A stretch of DNA of 64,000 bases from Streptomyces sp. NBC_00258 (GTDB lineage: Bacteria > Actinomycetota > Actinomycetes > Streptomycetales > Streptomycetaceae): contig NZ_CP108081.1 of assembly GCF_036182465.1 (NCBI RefSeq), forward strand, positions 434,001-498,000. Direction: 5' to 3'. Both the position numbers and the translations under genes were made by a program. This document shows, piece after piece, positions 8,216-16,814 of the stretch. Under the pieces are notes generated by a model. The model saw only the letters and a list, made by a program, of their open reading frames with translations, was not told the origin of the DNA and did not search any database. Positions within the stretch are counted from its first letter, which is position 1; every line of letters starts with the position of its first letter.

Positions 8216-10150
8216 ATGGGACGTCACGAGCAGGAGCTCCGTGTGCGTGCCGCAGAGATGGGCGAGGTGGCGCGGTGGCTTCGCCGGGCGCGCCACCTCG
8301 CTGGCCTCACCTATGCGGAACTGGCGCGAGAAGCGGGCATGAGCAGCTCCCGGCTGCATCGGGCCGCGAACGGCTGCCGCACGCCGTTGCCGGTCGTGGA
8401 AGCGTTCGCACGAGCATGCGGAGCCAGCCTGGACGAGGCCCGTGCACTGTGGCAACAGGCGCAAAGCGTCGGAACGGCCGGCTCTTCGGCAGCGGAACAG
8501 GTCCGCGTAGAGGAGATCAGCACTTTCGCACAATTGCGGGAAGCCATGTGGGCTTTGCACGCCGCACACGACAGGCCGAGCCTGCGGAAGCTGCAGGAGC
8601 GTGCCGGGCCGGGTATCTTGCCCAGGACCACACTGAACGAGGCCCTGCGCGGTAAGACCCGCCTGCGCAAGGACATCATGCTCTCCTTCGTCCGTGTGCT
8701 GGGTGTCGGTGAGGATGCCGAGGCATCCTGGGCCGCGGCGTGGGACAGAGCAGAACGCAACCCTCACGCTCCTCAGCGGCAGGTTGTGCATGTGGTTCCC
8801 TCCCCGCAGCTGCTGAGGGCATTATCCGACCTGCCCATGTCTGGCTGGAGCTGCTTCGCGGCGCTCGTGGACAACGCGGTCGCTGCGCAGGCATCGGCCT
8901 ATGGCACCCGCCCAACCAGCCCAGCCGATCCGTTGCCCGTGTCGATCGAGTTCTCCGACGGCAGCCATCCTGGACAGGAAACGGTGACGATCTCTGATCT
9001 CGGCCCCGGCATGAATGACAAGGCGCTTCTTGAAGCGGCGCGTCTCGGCTGGAGCGGTAAAGCGTCCCGTTACCCCACTCTGGGGCTCGGCTTCAACGTC
9101 GCCACCAGCCGTTTGGGATCACACATAACCGTGCGCACCGCCCGCCCTGAGGCAGCAGACTGGAGCGTCCTCACTATCGACCTGGGCTCCTTGGTACGCG
9201 GCGCGGAGTGGCGGGTGCCGGTGAGCACTGAGCCCAAGGTAGAGCCGTCAGAACACGGCACCCACATCACCATCTCCCAGTTGCGCGAACCCTGGTCTGC
9301 CGCCGAACAGCTCCGTCTGGGCGTCAAGCTCGGAGACATCTACAGCTACCCGATTCGCGAGAACCGTCTGCATCTCACCATCAACGGACGCAAGGTCGGC
9401 CCGCGCCTTCCGTGCATCTGGGGCGACAACCGGTCAGTTCTGCGTCGCGAGGGCCCAGTCCCTGCCAGACTGCCGATCAATGTGACCGTGGCCACCGTGC
9501 ACGACTGCGCGGTCTGCGGGCACCACAGCGCCCTGGATGCTGAGCGCTGCGCCGAGTGTCAGAGCCATCGTCTAACTCCGCTCCCCCAGCGAGTGTGGGG
9601 CTGGGTAGGCATCCAGCGGTATCTGCACACGACCGACTACGGCATCGACTTCTACAGCCATGGCAGGAAGATCCTCGTTCGCGACAAGAGTCTGTTCGCC
9701 TGGCATGACGACTCTGGTGACGCGCGCATGGAATACCCCATCGACATGCCCGCAGGTATGGGCCGGATCGTCGGGGAGATCCACTGCGACCACGTACCGG
9801 TTGCCTGGAACAAGGACTCATTCGACATGGACAGCGCGCAGTGGCGGGCAGTCGTCCACGCAGTGCGGGGCCAGGGCCCCTTGGGCGCTCAGCAAAGCCG
9901 CCGGTATGGCTACTCCGTTAACACCAGTCCTCTCGCAATCCTCTACCACGGTTACCGCCGGAACGACCCAGGCCTTAAGTACCTGGTCCCCGGGGACGGC
10001 AAAATGGCCATCCACCGGGCTGCACGGGAGTGGGCGCATTGCTTCCACCGAGGTCTGCCCGAGTACCTCAATGACGACATCTGGTACGCAGCAGCGGCCA
10101 GCCACGATTCGCGGCGCCGAGACGGCGCCCCGGACGTGCGTCTCCGGTAG
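8216..10150 (+). CDS. HTH protein with GHKL (Hsp90/MORC-like) ATPase domain and zinc ribbon
   Basis: Start ATG 8216 avoids overlap with the preceding gene; ATG 8162 is in frame but lies inside it. The 644-residue product has an XRE-like HTH near residues 20-75 (LTYAELAREAGMSSSRLHRA), a second HTH-like helical block near 100-190, and a GHKL ATPase near 205-360. The latter shows the N-box ALVDNAVAA, the G1 box ISDLGPGMN and the G2 stretch GLGFNVATSRLGS. Near residue 425 there is a four-cysteine ribbon, CAVCGH then CAEC. The C-terminal 200 residues match nothing I recognise. The GHKL fold is seen in Hsp90, MutL, gyrase and MORC; this arrangement is closer to MORC-like defence ATPases than to histidine kinases, as no H-box is visible. 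Position between Gabija and a STAND nuclease suggests defence. Confidence 0.72.
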   Translation: MGRHEQELRVRAAEMGEVARWLRRARHLAGLTYAELAREAGMSSSRLHRAANGCRTPLPVVEAFARACGASLDEARALWQQAQSVGTAGSSAAEQVRVEEISTFAQLREAMWALHAAHDRPSLRKLQERAGPGILPRTTLNEALRGKTRLRKDIMLSFVRVLGVGEDAEASWAAAWDRAERNPHAPQRQVVHVVPSPQLLRALSDLPMSGWSCFAALVDNAVAAQASAYGTRPTSPADPLPVSIEFSDGSHPGQETVTISDLGPGMNDKALLEAARLGWSGKASRYPTLGLGFNVATSRLGSHITVRTARPEAADWSVLTIDLGSLVRGAEWRVPVSTEPKVEPSEHGTHITISQLREPWSAAEQLRLGVKLGDIYSYPIRENRLHLTINGRKVGPRLPCIWGDNRSVLRREGPVPARLPINVTVATVHDCAVCGHHSALDAERCAECQSHRLTPLPQRVWGWVGIQRYLHTTDYGIDFYSHGRKILVRDKSLFAWHDDSGDARMEYPIDMPAGMGRIVGEIHCDHVPVAWNKDSFDMDSAQWRAVVHAVRGQGPLGAQQSRRYGYSVNTSPLAILYHGYRRNDPGLKYLVPGDGKMAIHRAAREWAHCFHRGLPEYLNDDIWYAAAASHDSRRRDGAPDVRLR

Positions 10151-10430
10151 AAGTGAGCGTGCTGCCGTCTGAGCTGGTTGAGCCCCGGGCGCACCCATGA
10201 ACTATTGCTGGTGCTCTCACCGCATAGGTTCGTCGGGTGAGTGGCGGTTGGATCGGTGCCGTCCGATCCGGCCGCTGGAGGGGCGGTGGCTGAAGTTGTC
10301 CGTGTGAGCAGACCGACCACGAGGGGCAGAAGCACTAGCGTCTGTTCCTGGGTCCCCGAGGGCACCTTGTTCGTTGGGGACCACTGGAACTGTTGTCGGC
10401 TTCCCCGGGCCCGACTTCGGCGGCATCCGG

Positions 10431-13400
10431 TCAGGGCAGGGTGCAGTCGAGGGTGAAGGCTGCGACTGGGACCCCTTTGAGGTCTCGCTGTATCTGGGCC
10501 TGTTGTTGCTGGTGGCGGTCAACGGACTTGAGTGTGTGATGGGTTGCGGGGCACGATCGCCGCTTGGTGGCCGCCCAGCGGTCGCAGTCGAAGTAGCCGG
10601 TCAGCAGGATGCCCGCGGTGCGGGAGGTGTGCAGGTAGCGGTCGACGAGCTGGTGCTCCAGAGCCGTAGGCAGGCTGTTGTTCCAGCAGCCTTTGCACTC
10701 GATCACCAGCTTGACGGGATCGTGTCCGCTGTCCGGCGGAGCGGGGACCTCGATCTGGATGTCCGTGCGCCGGCCGGCAAGGCCCGGCCGGTCGAGCTGC
10801 ACTTCACGGTTGACCACCACGCGGTGGCCACCAATGTCCTGCAGAAGGAACACGGCAAGGATGTCGCTCATATCTTCCTCCCAGCAGGGCCACCAGTCGG
10901 CTTGGGCCGCGGAGGCCTCCGATCGGTTCCACAGGGCGATGCTCAGGCCGTTGGGGCGGTCCAGGGCCTGCTGGAAGCGGCCGAGGGCCTCCAGCACGAG
11001 CGCCAGGAGGTGCCCTTCGTCCGTGACCCAGCGCCGTTGCTGGGACTGCTCCGCAAGTGCCCGCAGTTGAGGCGGCGTTGTGGGGGTGTGCAGCGACTCC
11101 GCGGCTGCCAGGGCAGTGCGCCGGGCTAGGTGGCGCAGACGCCACAGTCCTGTCCGGGTGGCCATCCGGCGCAGCTGGTGGGCTGCCTGCGGTGTGTTCT
11201 TGGCCTCCAGAAGCGGCGGGATGGACCGGATCAGCTCGCCGAAGTGGTCCTCACCGCTCCAGCCGGAGCGCAGGGGCGGGTCCAGTGTCTCTGCCGTCAC
11301 ATGTCGGCCGAGCGAGAGGTACAGCTCGGCGAGGGCTTCCTCGTTCAGGCTAGCCAGCTGGTGTGACTGCGTGTAGTGGAGGGCGGGGCGCTGGCTAAGC
11401 CGGTCGATGTATGCCTGGGCGAGTGCGTCGTCGGTCAGACGCTGTTGTACGAGCGGCCACAGGCTTGGCAGGGCCGGGCAGTGCAGCAGAATCTGGGCCG
11501 CCATGAGCCATCGGTTCAGGATGTCTGGTGTCGCCGCTGGCCCCGACGGGTTGCTCTCAAGGACCGATTGCAGGCGCGAGGGGGCGGACGGGTGCCCGGC
11601 GAAGGCCAGGGCGCCGGTGATGCTCTGCCAGTGTTCGAGGTTGCGGTCGGGGTGGTCGGCCCAGTCGCTGAGGGCGTCGAGGACGTCTGGCTGTGCATGG
11701 GCTCCGAGAGAGCGGGCCAGGTCATGCGTGGTGACGGGATCGGTATGGGGGTCACGCAGCACCTTGTCGAGCAGCGGGAGCAGTGCCGGGCCGGCGTGTT
11801 CGGCGCAGACGGGCATGAAGGCGTCCCGGATCGCTTGGGCAGCAGGGTTGTAGGCGTATGTGGTGGCCAGGGCAAGGCTCCAGCCGGCCCAGCGATCGGG
11901 AGGGTTCGGAGGGAGTTCGTCCGGGGTGCCCAGGATGGCGAAAGCGCTGAGCTCCAGCATCCGCACCGGATGGGCGTTCCGGCCGTGGGCCAGCAGCTCA
12001 GCTGGGAGGGGCGGCACGGTCGCAAGGACGTGCCGGGCGGCGGCCTTCAGCTCCGCATCGAGGCTGCTGCCCTGGGCCGGGCGGCAGGGGGTGTGATGCG
12101 CCGACAGCAGCAGCGGCTCTGCCCACAGGTGAGGGGGCTTGGTTCCATCCTGGGTACATCGCATCTGGTCGATGACGGCGCCCCAGGCGCGCCGGATGGT
12201 CTCGGGGCCGGCGGTATGGACGGCGCCCAGTGCTTCGCGCAGACGCGCCTCACTGTAGGTGCGGCTGTCGTCGGGAGCGGTGTCGATGTGCTGCTGGGGG
12301 TGCGGGTCGGGATCGGGGTCTTGGTCCCATCTCGCAGTGATCTCTCGGAGGGCGGGATGGGCGGAGCGTGCTGCTTCGGCCCGGGCCTGCAGCTCGGGGT
12401 CCGCCGGCGGGGCGATGGATACGACGAGCCGGGCGAGTACGGGTGGCACGTCGGCGAGTTCGTCCCAGTGCTCCATCCAGTAGAACGCGTCGTCATACGT
12501 GGTCAGGCAGCCGTGCGGGACGGCAACCAGGATGCCAATGAACTGATCTTCGCTGGTGTGAGTGAGCAGGTGATGCGTCACGGCGCGGCGCAGACCGTGC
12601 TGCGCGCGCAGGGCGTCGCCCAGGGCTTGTTGCTCGGTGCGGCCTTCGAGGCTGTGCAGGACAGCGCTGTGGTTGGCCAGCGCGATGAGGGCCTCGCCGA
12701 TGACGGCCTGAGGATGAGACAGACCGGGAAGGCCGTGGGTGCCGGCCAGGGTGACCGCGCGGCCGATCAGGTTGGCGGCCAGGACGATGCTGCGTCCGGG
12801 CAGCGGCTCTTGCAGCGTGTCGCGGGCCCACAGCAGGGCCTGAGCGGTCTGGGCGGCGGTCAGTTGATCCGGTATCTGCGAGCGCAGAATCCACGCGTGG
12901 CCGTAGTAGTCGGGGGCCGGATCGCGCAGGGAGTCGAGCAGCTCGCGCAGGGTCAGGTGGGCAGGCCACAGCCGGTCGAGCGCGGCCGCGACGACTTCCG
13001 GGGAGGGGTCATGGGCGGCCAGTTGTCTGATCCGGTCCACTGTCCGGGCATCCGAGGGACGGAAGCCGGCGACGGCCTGCAGGGCAAGGACGCGTCGTTC
13101 CTGAGACAGGCTGGCGGTCTCGGCGGCCTTGAGCAGGGCGTCGGTCAGCTCCGAGCGGCGGCAGCGTCGGGCTATGTGCAGCGCGATGGCCGTAGCGAGT
13201 CCGTCCGCGTCTGGTCGCAGGCGGGGAAGGAGCTGCTGGGGCAGTCCAGGGTGGTCAAGGCGGTGCAGGTTGGTGTTATCGAAATCGAGGGTGTCGTCTC
13301 GTTGCGCCAGGCTGAAGAGGGCTTCGACGACCCGGGCCCGGTCGGTGGCGGGCCGTGCGGGCAGGTCGGCCAGTAGCAGCACCAGCGGATCCTCACGCAA

Positions 13401-14630
13401 CAGGTCTTCGAAGAGGGTGCTGTCGCTGCCGCTGCGCCAGGCGGCCACTTCACGGTGGGCAGGGTAGATGTGCCGGGCCGCGCCGTCTCCGACCCACAGC
13501 AGGCCGGCTTGAGCGCGCGGGTCGACCTGGTGGGCCCTCAGATAGTGAGCGGCCAGGAATTCCTGGTAGCTACGGTGTGTGAAGGTCCACCGCAACAGGC
13601 CCACAGGCTCGAACAGATGGGACTCGGTCAGCTGGCGCAGTTCGTCGGTCGTGCACGGGACCTCGCTGCCTTGCAGGCCGGGCTCCTGCCCGCCCTCCAG
13701 CTCGGCCAGGGTGATCTCCCCGCTGCCGGAGAGCAGCTGGGCATCATCGCTCAGCACGTTCTGGGCACAGAACTGCATCGTCGCCGCCACGCGGGCGGCA
13801 ACCGGCAGCAGGCGTTGGCCTGTGGGCTGGGCCCGCAGTTCACGGATGTCGGTCGGACGCCTGCTCTCGGAACACAGCAGCAGGCAGGCTTGCTCGTAGG
13901 CATCGGCCGCCGTAGCAGGCAACGTCCCGTGAACGCGGTGGTACTCGAGCAGCTGCAGAAGTGTGACCGGGGCCATGGCCAACTGCGTCAGACCGCGTTC
14001 ACGCAGCACCGCGGTGAAGACTTCGGCATCCAGACCGTAGTTCTCGGCGGCAACGGCAACGTCGCTGGCGCTGAGAGGAGTCAGGATCAAGTGCTGCACC
14101 TGAAGTTGCTGTGGCCAGTGCCGCGTGAGCGTGTCCTGCAGGATGTCGGGCCAGCGCCCTGTACGGCAGCTGAAACGCAGCCGCACGCGGCGTCGCTGGT
14201 CGGCAGTGAGCGAGTCGATCCAGTCGGCGATCAGCCCGCCCAGGGCAGGCAGGACATTCAAGCCCTCATCGACACTGTCCAGGAATACCCACCACTCCCC
14301 CGCCTCCCGGGCCGCGGCGGCATCAGCCAGTGCCGAACCGACCTGGCGCTCGGTCTGGCACCGCCCCAGGTTCACCCATCGCGCCGCAGCCTGCGCCGCC
14401 TCCAGAGACTGGCGCTCCTGCAGGAGCGCCACTGACTTGCCCGCGCCCCGCTCCCCGAACAGCGCCAGCACCGGCACATCCCGCAACTCCTCCAACCGCC
14501 GGCCATGGCCGCCCTCCCCCGCAGCAGGCAAACCGGTCCAGCCGCCTCGGAGTGTGGAATCCGCTAGCGGTGCCGTCTTCCTCGCCCAGGGATAGACTAC
14601 CCCCGGCAATGCTGCTGTCGTCACAGGCAC
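10431..14630 (-). CDS. STAND NTPase (NACHT-like) with C-terminal PD-(D/E)XK-like nuclease motif
   Basis: This 1399-residue protein begins at GTG 14630. Walker A is GERGAGKSVAL near residue 57 and Walker B is WWVFLDSVDEG near residue 112; the RFSCRTGRW stretch resembles sensor 1. A winged-helix region follows, then a long alpha-helical section (about residues 450-1200) with HEAT/TPR-like character rich in Leu and Ala. The last 140 residues contain NREVQLD, RTDIQIEV and VIECKGCWN, that is E...D...ExK, the pattern of PD-(D/E)XK nucleases, near residues 1270-1313. Avs-type antiviral STAND proteins usually carry the nuclease at the N-terminus, so a C-terminal one would be unusual. The gene is convergent with the HTH-GHKL gene across a 280-bp gap. 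ATPase call firm; nuclease call needs structure prediction. Confidence 0.75.
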   Translation of the reverse strand: MPVTTAALPGVVYPWARKTAPLADSTLRGGWTGLPAAGEGGHGRRLEELRDVPVLALFGERGAGKSVALLQERQSLEAAQAAARWVNLGRCQTERQVGSALADAAAAREAGEWWVFLDSVDEGLNVLPALGGLIADWIDSLTADQRRRVRLRFSCRTGRWPDILQDTLTRHWPQQLQVQHLILTPLSASDVAVAAENYGLDAEVFTAVLRERGLTQLAMAPVTLLQLLEYHRVHGTLPATAADAYEQACLLLCSESRRPTDIRELRAQPTGQRLLPVAARVAATMQFCAQNVLSDDAQLLSGSGEITLAELEGGQEPGLQGSEVPCTTDELRQLTESHLFEPVGLLRWTFTHRSYQEFLAAHYLRAHQVDPRAQAGLLWVGDGAARHIYPAHREVAAWRSGSDSTLFEDLLREDPLVLLLADLPARPATDRARVVEALFSLAQRDDTLDFDNTNLHRLDHPGLPQQLLPRLRPDADGLATAIALHIARRCRRSELTDALLKAAETASLSQERRVLALQAVAGFRPSDARTVDRIRQLAAHDPSPEVVAAALDRLWPAHLTLRELLDSLRDPAPDYYGHAWILRSQIPDQLTAAQTAQALLWARDTLQEPLPGRSIVLAANLIGRAVTLAGTHGLPGLSHPQAVIGEALIALANHSAVLHSLEGRTEQQALGDALRAQHGLRRAVTHHLLTHTSEDQFIGILVAVPHGCLTTYDDAFYWMEHWDELADVPPVLARLVVSIAPPADPELQARAEAARSAHPALREITARWDQDPDPDPHPQQHIDTAPDDSRTYSEARLREALGAVHTAGPETIRRAWGAVIDQMRCTQDGTKPPHLWAEPLLLSAHHTPCRPAQGSSLDAELKAAARHVLATVPPLPAELLAHGRNAHPVRMLELSAFAILGTPDELPPNPPDRWAGWSLALATTYAYNPAAQAIRDAFMPVCAEHAGPALLPLLDKVLRDPHTDPVTTHDLARSLGAHAQPDVLDALSDWADHPDRNLEHWQSITGALAFAGHPSAPSRLQSVLESNPSGPAATPDILNRWLMAAQILLHCPALPSLWPLVQQRLTDDALAQAYIDRLSQRPALHYTQSHQLASLNEEALAELYLSLGRHVTAETLDPPLRSGWSGEDHFGELIRSIPPLLEAKNTPQAAHQLRRMATRTGLWRLRHLARRTALAAAESLHTPTTPPQLRALAEQSQQRRWVTDEGHLLALVLEALGRFQQALDRPNGLSIALWNRSEASAAQADWWPCWEEDMSDILAVFLLQDIGGHRVVVNREVQLDRPGLAGRRTDIQIEVPAPPDSGHDPVKLVIECKGCWNNSLPTALEHQLVDRYLHTSRTAGILLTGYFDCDRWAATKRRSCPATHHTLKSVDRHQQQQAQIQRDLKGVPVAAFTLDCTLP

Positions 14631-15160
14631 CGAGCGTAGAGGGCAGCGCTGACAGCACCGGTGCAGGAGCCGACCGGCCCGTCACCCAGAGGCCAGCACG
14701 TACGACCTGCCGTAGCCCGCGACGCCCTCTCGGCCAGACGGCTTTAGCCAAGTGCGTCTTCGAGAACTCCGCCACGCAACCGGCCGGGCACCTGCCTGGA
14801 CAGTCCGGGGCCGATGAACCCCCTGCCTGAGCAAGCGTGCCGTCAGGCAGGGCTACAACACCGGTCTCGCGAGGCTGGCCACGGATCACGGCATCAACGT
14901 CGAGAGCTGAGCGGCCATCACCAGATGGCTGGGCGAGGAGGCGTGCTGCGGGGGTGCGAGCAGTCACGGCCGGCCAGCACCCGGTGAACAGGCTTCGACC
15001 GACTCCCTCAGCCGCGCCCTATAGGCGTTCTCATTACATCTGCGGCAGTCTCACCCAACATGCAGCACCGCAGGTCAAACGGCATGGACAGGTCTGAGAA
15101 AGGGTCTCATTACACCTGCGGTACTGCAGGTCACCGACGTACCGTCACCGCAGCATCAGT
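14631..15160. other. Non-coding stretch with short repeats upstream of the helicase-associated fragment
   Basis: No frame here has gene-like content. At 15029 and 15105 the sequence TCTCATTACAYCTGCGGYA occurs twice, 76 bp apart, and the second copy leads into an inverted repeat ACCTGC-N6-GCAGGT at 15114-15131. These may be protein-binding sites or remnants of a repeat family. The stretch also covers the promoter of the STAND gene that starts at 14630. Confidence 0.4.
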
Positions 15161-15261
15161 GAGACCTCACACAGCTGCGGGTCATCGACCCCGAAGGCGC
15201 CTACTGGCGGCGCGGCATCGAAGCCGCCACCAGGTGGCTGCGCGAGACCGGCAACAGCGAG

Positions 15262-16197
15262 TTGCGGGTGCCGTTCACGTACGTCACGCCGGAGGACTGG
15301 GGAGCCGCGAGCGCTCATCCGCTGGGGGCCTGGGTGGCAGATCAGCGGCGGTACTACGCGGCCGGGACGCTGGAAGCCTCGCGTGTGACGGAGTTGGAGC
15401 GGCTGGGGATGGTGTGGTCGGTGCACGCGTCCGCGTGGGACGCCGGCCTCGAAGTCGCCCGCTCCTACGCGGCCGTCCACGGGCACTTCCTCCCGCCAGC
15501 CAACGCCGTGTGGGGCAGCGGCGGTGTCGGGGGCGGTGCCGGTTCGATGGCTATCGGGGTGTGGGCCAAGAACCAGCGTGCAGCGGCCCGGAAGACGCTG
15601 GAAAACGCCGCACGGCGTGAGGCCGGGGAAACGGGCGTTCCCTATGCCGGGGAGCTGTCGACGAGTCGTCAGGAGGCTCTGGCAGAGATTGATCCCGGAT
15701 GGTGCCCGGCGTGGGAGATCGGATGGCAGCGCAACTACCGACTCGCGCTCGCCCACGTGAAGGCCGGAGGCAGTCTCCCGGCGGGGGCGGGCGAGCTGGT
15801 CGTGCAGGGCGAGGACCTGGGGGTGTGGATCGCTGGACAGCGGGTGGGGTGGGACAGGCTTATGCCCGCGCAGCAGTACCTGCTGGAGACGCTCGGCATC
15901 GAGCCTGCGGCTGAGGGCGAGGCGGTCGGGCCGGTGCGACGGTCGCAGGATGAACGGTGGAACACCAACCTCGCTGCCGCCCGCCAGTTCCACGCACGCG
16001 AAGGGCACCTGCGGCCCGCTCGCAAGCACGTCGAACTGATCGACGTGAGCGGTGGTGGGGAGGGCGAGCAGGAGGCCGTGAAGCTTGGGGCATGGCTCGA
16101 CAACACCCGCAAGAGGGCGGCGAAGTTGAGTGCGGAGCGGCGTGCGCAGTTGGCCGGCCTCGGTCTGGAGTGGGCGGCGCGGAAGGGGAACGCGTGA
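15262..16197 (+). CDS. Helicase-associated-domain protein, 5'-truncated
   Basis: The frame opens just after a stop at about 15152 and reads DLTQLRVIDPEGAYWRRG before the first usable start, TTG 15262. The protein from there is 311 residues. It contains at least three HA (helicase-associated, PF03457-type) units with W-x-x-N/G...LA...H...L patterns, for example AWEIGWQRNYRLALAHV and ERWNTNLAAARQFHAREGHL, ending GAWLDNTRKRAAKLSAERRA. HA units normally follow a DEAD/DEAH helicase core, and none is present here, so this looks like the C-terminal remnant of a longer plasmid- or phage-associated helicase. Its stop overlaps the start of the next gene by one base (TGATG). The last 240 bp recur at 22284. 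Confidence 0.6.
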   Translation: MRVPFTYVTPEDWGAASAHPLGAWVADQRRYYAAGTLEASRVTELERLGMVWSVHASAWDAGLEVARSYAAVHGHFLPPANAVWGSGGVGGGAGSMAIGVWAKNQRAAARKTLENAARREAGETGVPYAGELSTSRQEALAEIDPGWCPAWEIGWQRNYRLALAHVKAGGSLPAGAGELVVQGEDLGVWIAGQRVGWDRLMPAQQYLLETLGIEPAAEGEAVGPVRRSQDERWNTNLAAARQFHAREGHLRPARKHVELIDVSGGGEGEQEAVKLGAWLDNTRKRAAKLSAERRAQLAGLGLEWAARKGNA

Positions 16198-16727
16198 TGT
16201 GGAGTACCGAAGATGTGGCCCGGGCTACGGTTCGGCGCCAGGGCGAGGGACTGAGCGTGGCGCAGGTCGCGGACAAGGTCACGGAAGCGGAACGGCGTGA
16301 GCAGGAGACCCGGCAGCAGCTGAACTTCCCCGGTGACCATGGTCCGTACGACGGTGACCCGGAGGACCTCGCGGAGCAGTGGGTGGCGCGGCATGCCGAA
16401 TGGCGTCGCATCGCCGCTCTGATGGACGCTCAGGGCTGGCCGGTCTACAGCCCGGAGCAGGACGTGCAGGGCAGTACGTGGGCGCGGGAGCGCGACACAC
16501 AGCGCGAGGGTGCCCTCGCCCGACGTGCCGCATGGCAGATGGAGCGGCAGGACGCGCGCGATGAGCTGAAGGCGCAGGTGTGGCTGTCTGCCGATGTGAG
16601 CCGCCGGCTACGCGCGATTGCTGCCCGCACCGGCCTTGAGCCGGAGCAGGTTCTTGCCCAGCTCGCCGACCGGGTCCGCATGGACGACGATGGCGCCCTG
16701 GCGGTCGACGCCTTCACCCCACACTGA
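16197..16727 (+). CDS. Conserved 176-residue protein, copy 1 of a duplicated gene
   Basis: ATG 16197 shares one base with the preceding stop, so the gene is translationally coupled to the HA-domain fragment. The product is hydrophilic and mostly helical: an N-terminal WSTEDVARATVRRQ segment, a central W-rich stretch (AEQWVARHAEWRRIAALMDAQGWP), a charged helix, and a C-terminal ribbon-helix-like segment LSADVSRRLRAIAARTGLEPEQVLAQLADRV that could bind DNA or mediate dimerisation. I do not recognise a named family. A second copy lies at 22524 with about 90% identity, and a third copy of just the tail is at 23575. The repetition of the gene pair suggests module duplication rather than independent acquisition. 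Confidence 0.7.
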   Translation: MWSTEDVARATVRRQGEGLSVAQVADKVTEAERREQETRQQLNFPGDHGPYDGDPEDLAEQWVARHAEWRRIAALMDAQGWPVYSPEQDVQGSTWARERDTQREGALARRAAWQMERQDARDELKAQVWLSADVSRRLRAIAARTGLEPEQVLAQLADRVRMDDDGALAVDAFTPH

Positions 16728-16747
16728 CCGGGCACCTTTCACATGAG

Positions 16748-16789
16748 GACGATGTCCCACACCTGGGGTTCAGGGTGCGGGACATCGTC
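16748..16789 (+). terminator. Hairpin between convergent genes
   Basis: GACGATGTCCC at 16748-16758 pairs perfectly with GGGACATCGTC at 16779-16789, with a further CACC/GGTG pairing inside. It lies 20 bases after the stop at 16727 and before the stop of the leftward gene at 16815, so it can terminate both. Confidence 0.8.
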
Positions 16790-16814
16790 TGTCGGCTGTT
16801 GCGGCCCAGAAGTT

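Noticed and set aside
11376..13376. Plus-strand 666-codon frame opposite the STAND gene
   Set aside because: It is a typical open antisense frame in GC-rich DNA, with Gly/Val/Gln-rich composition and no domain.
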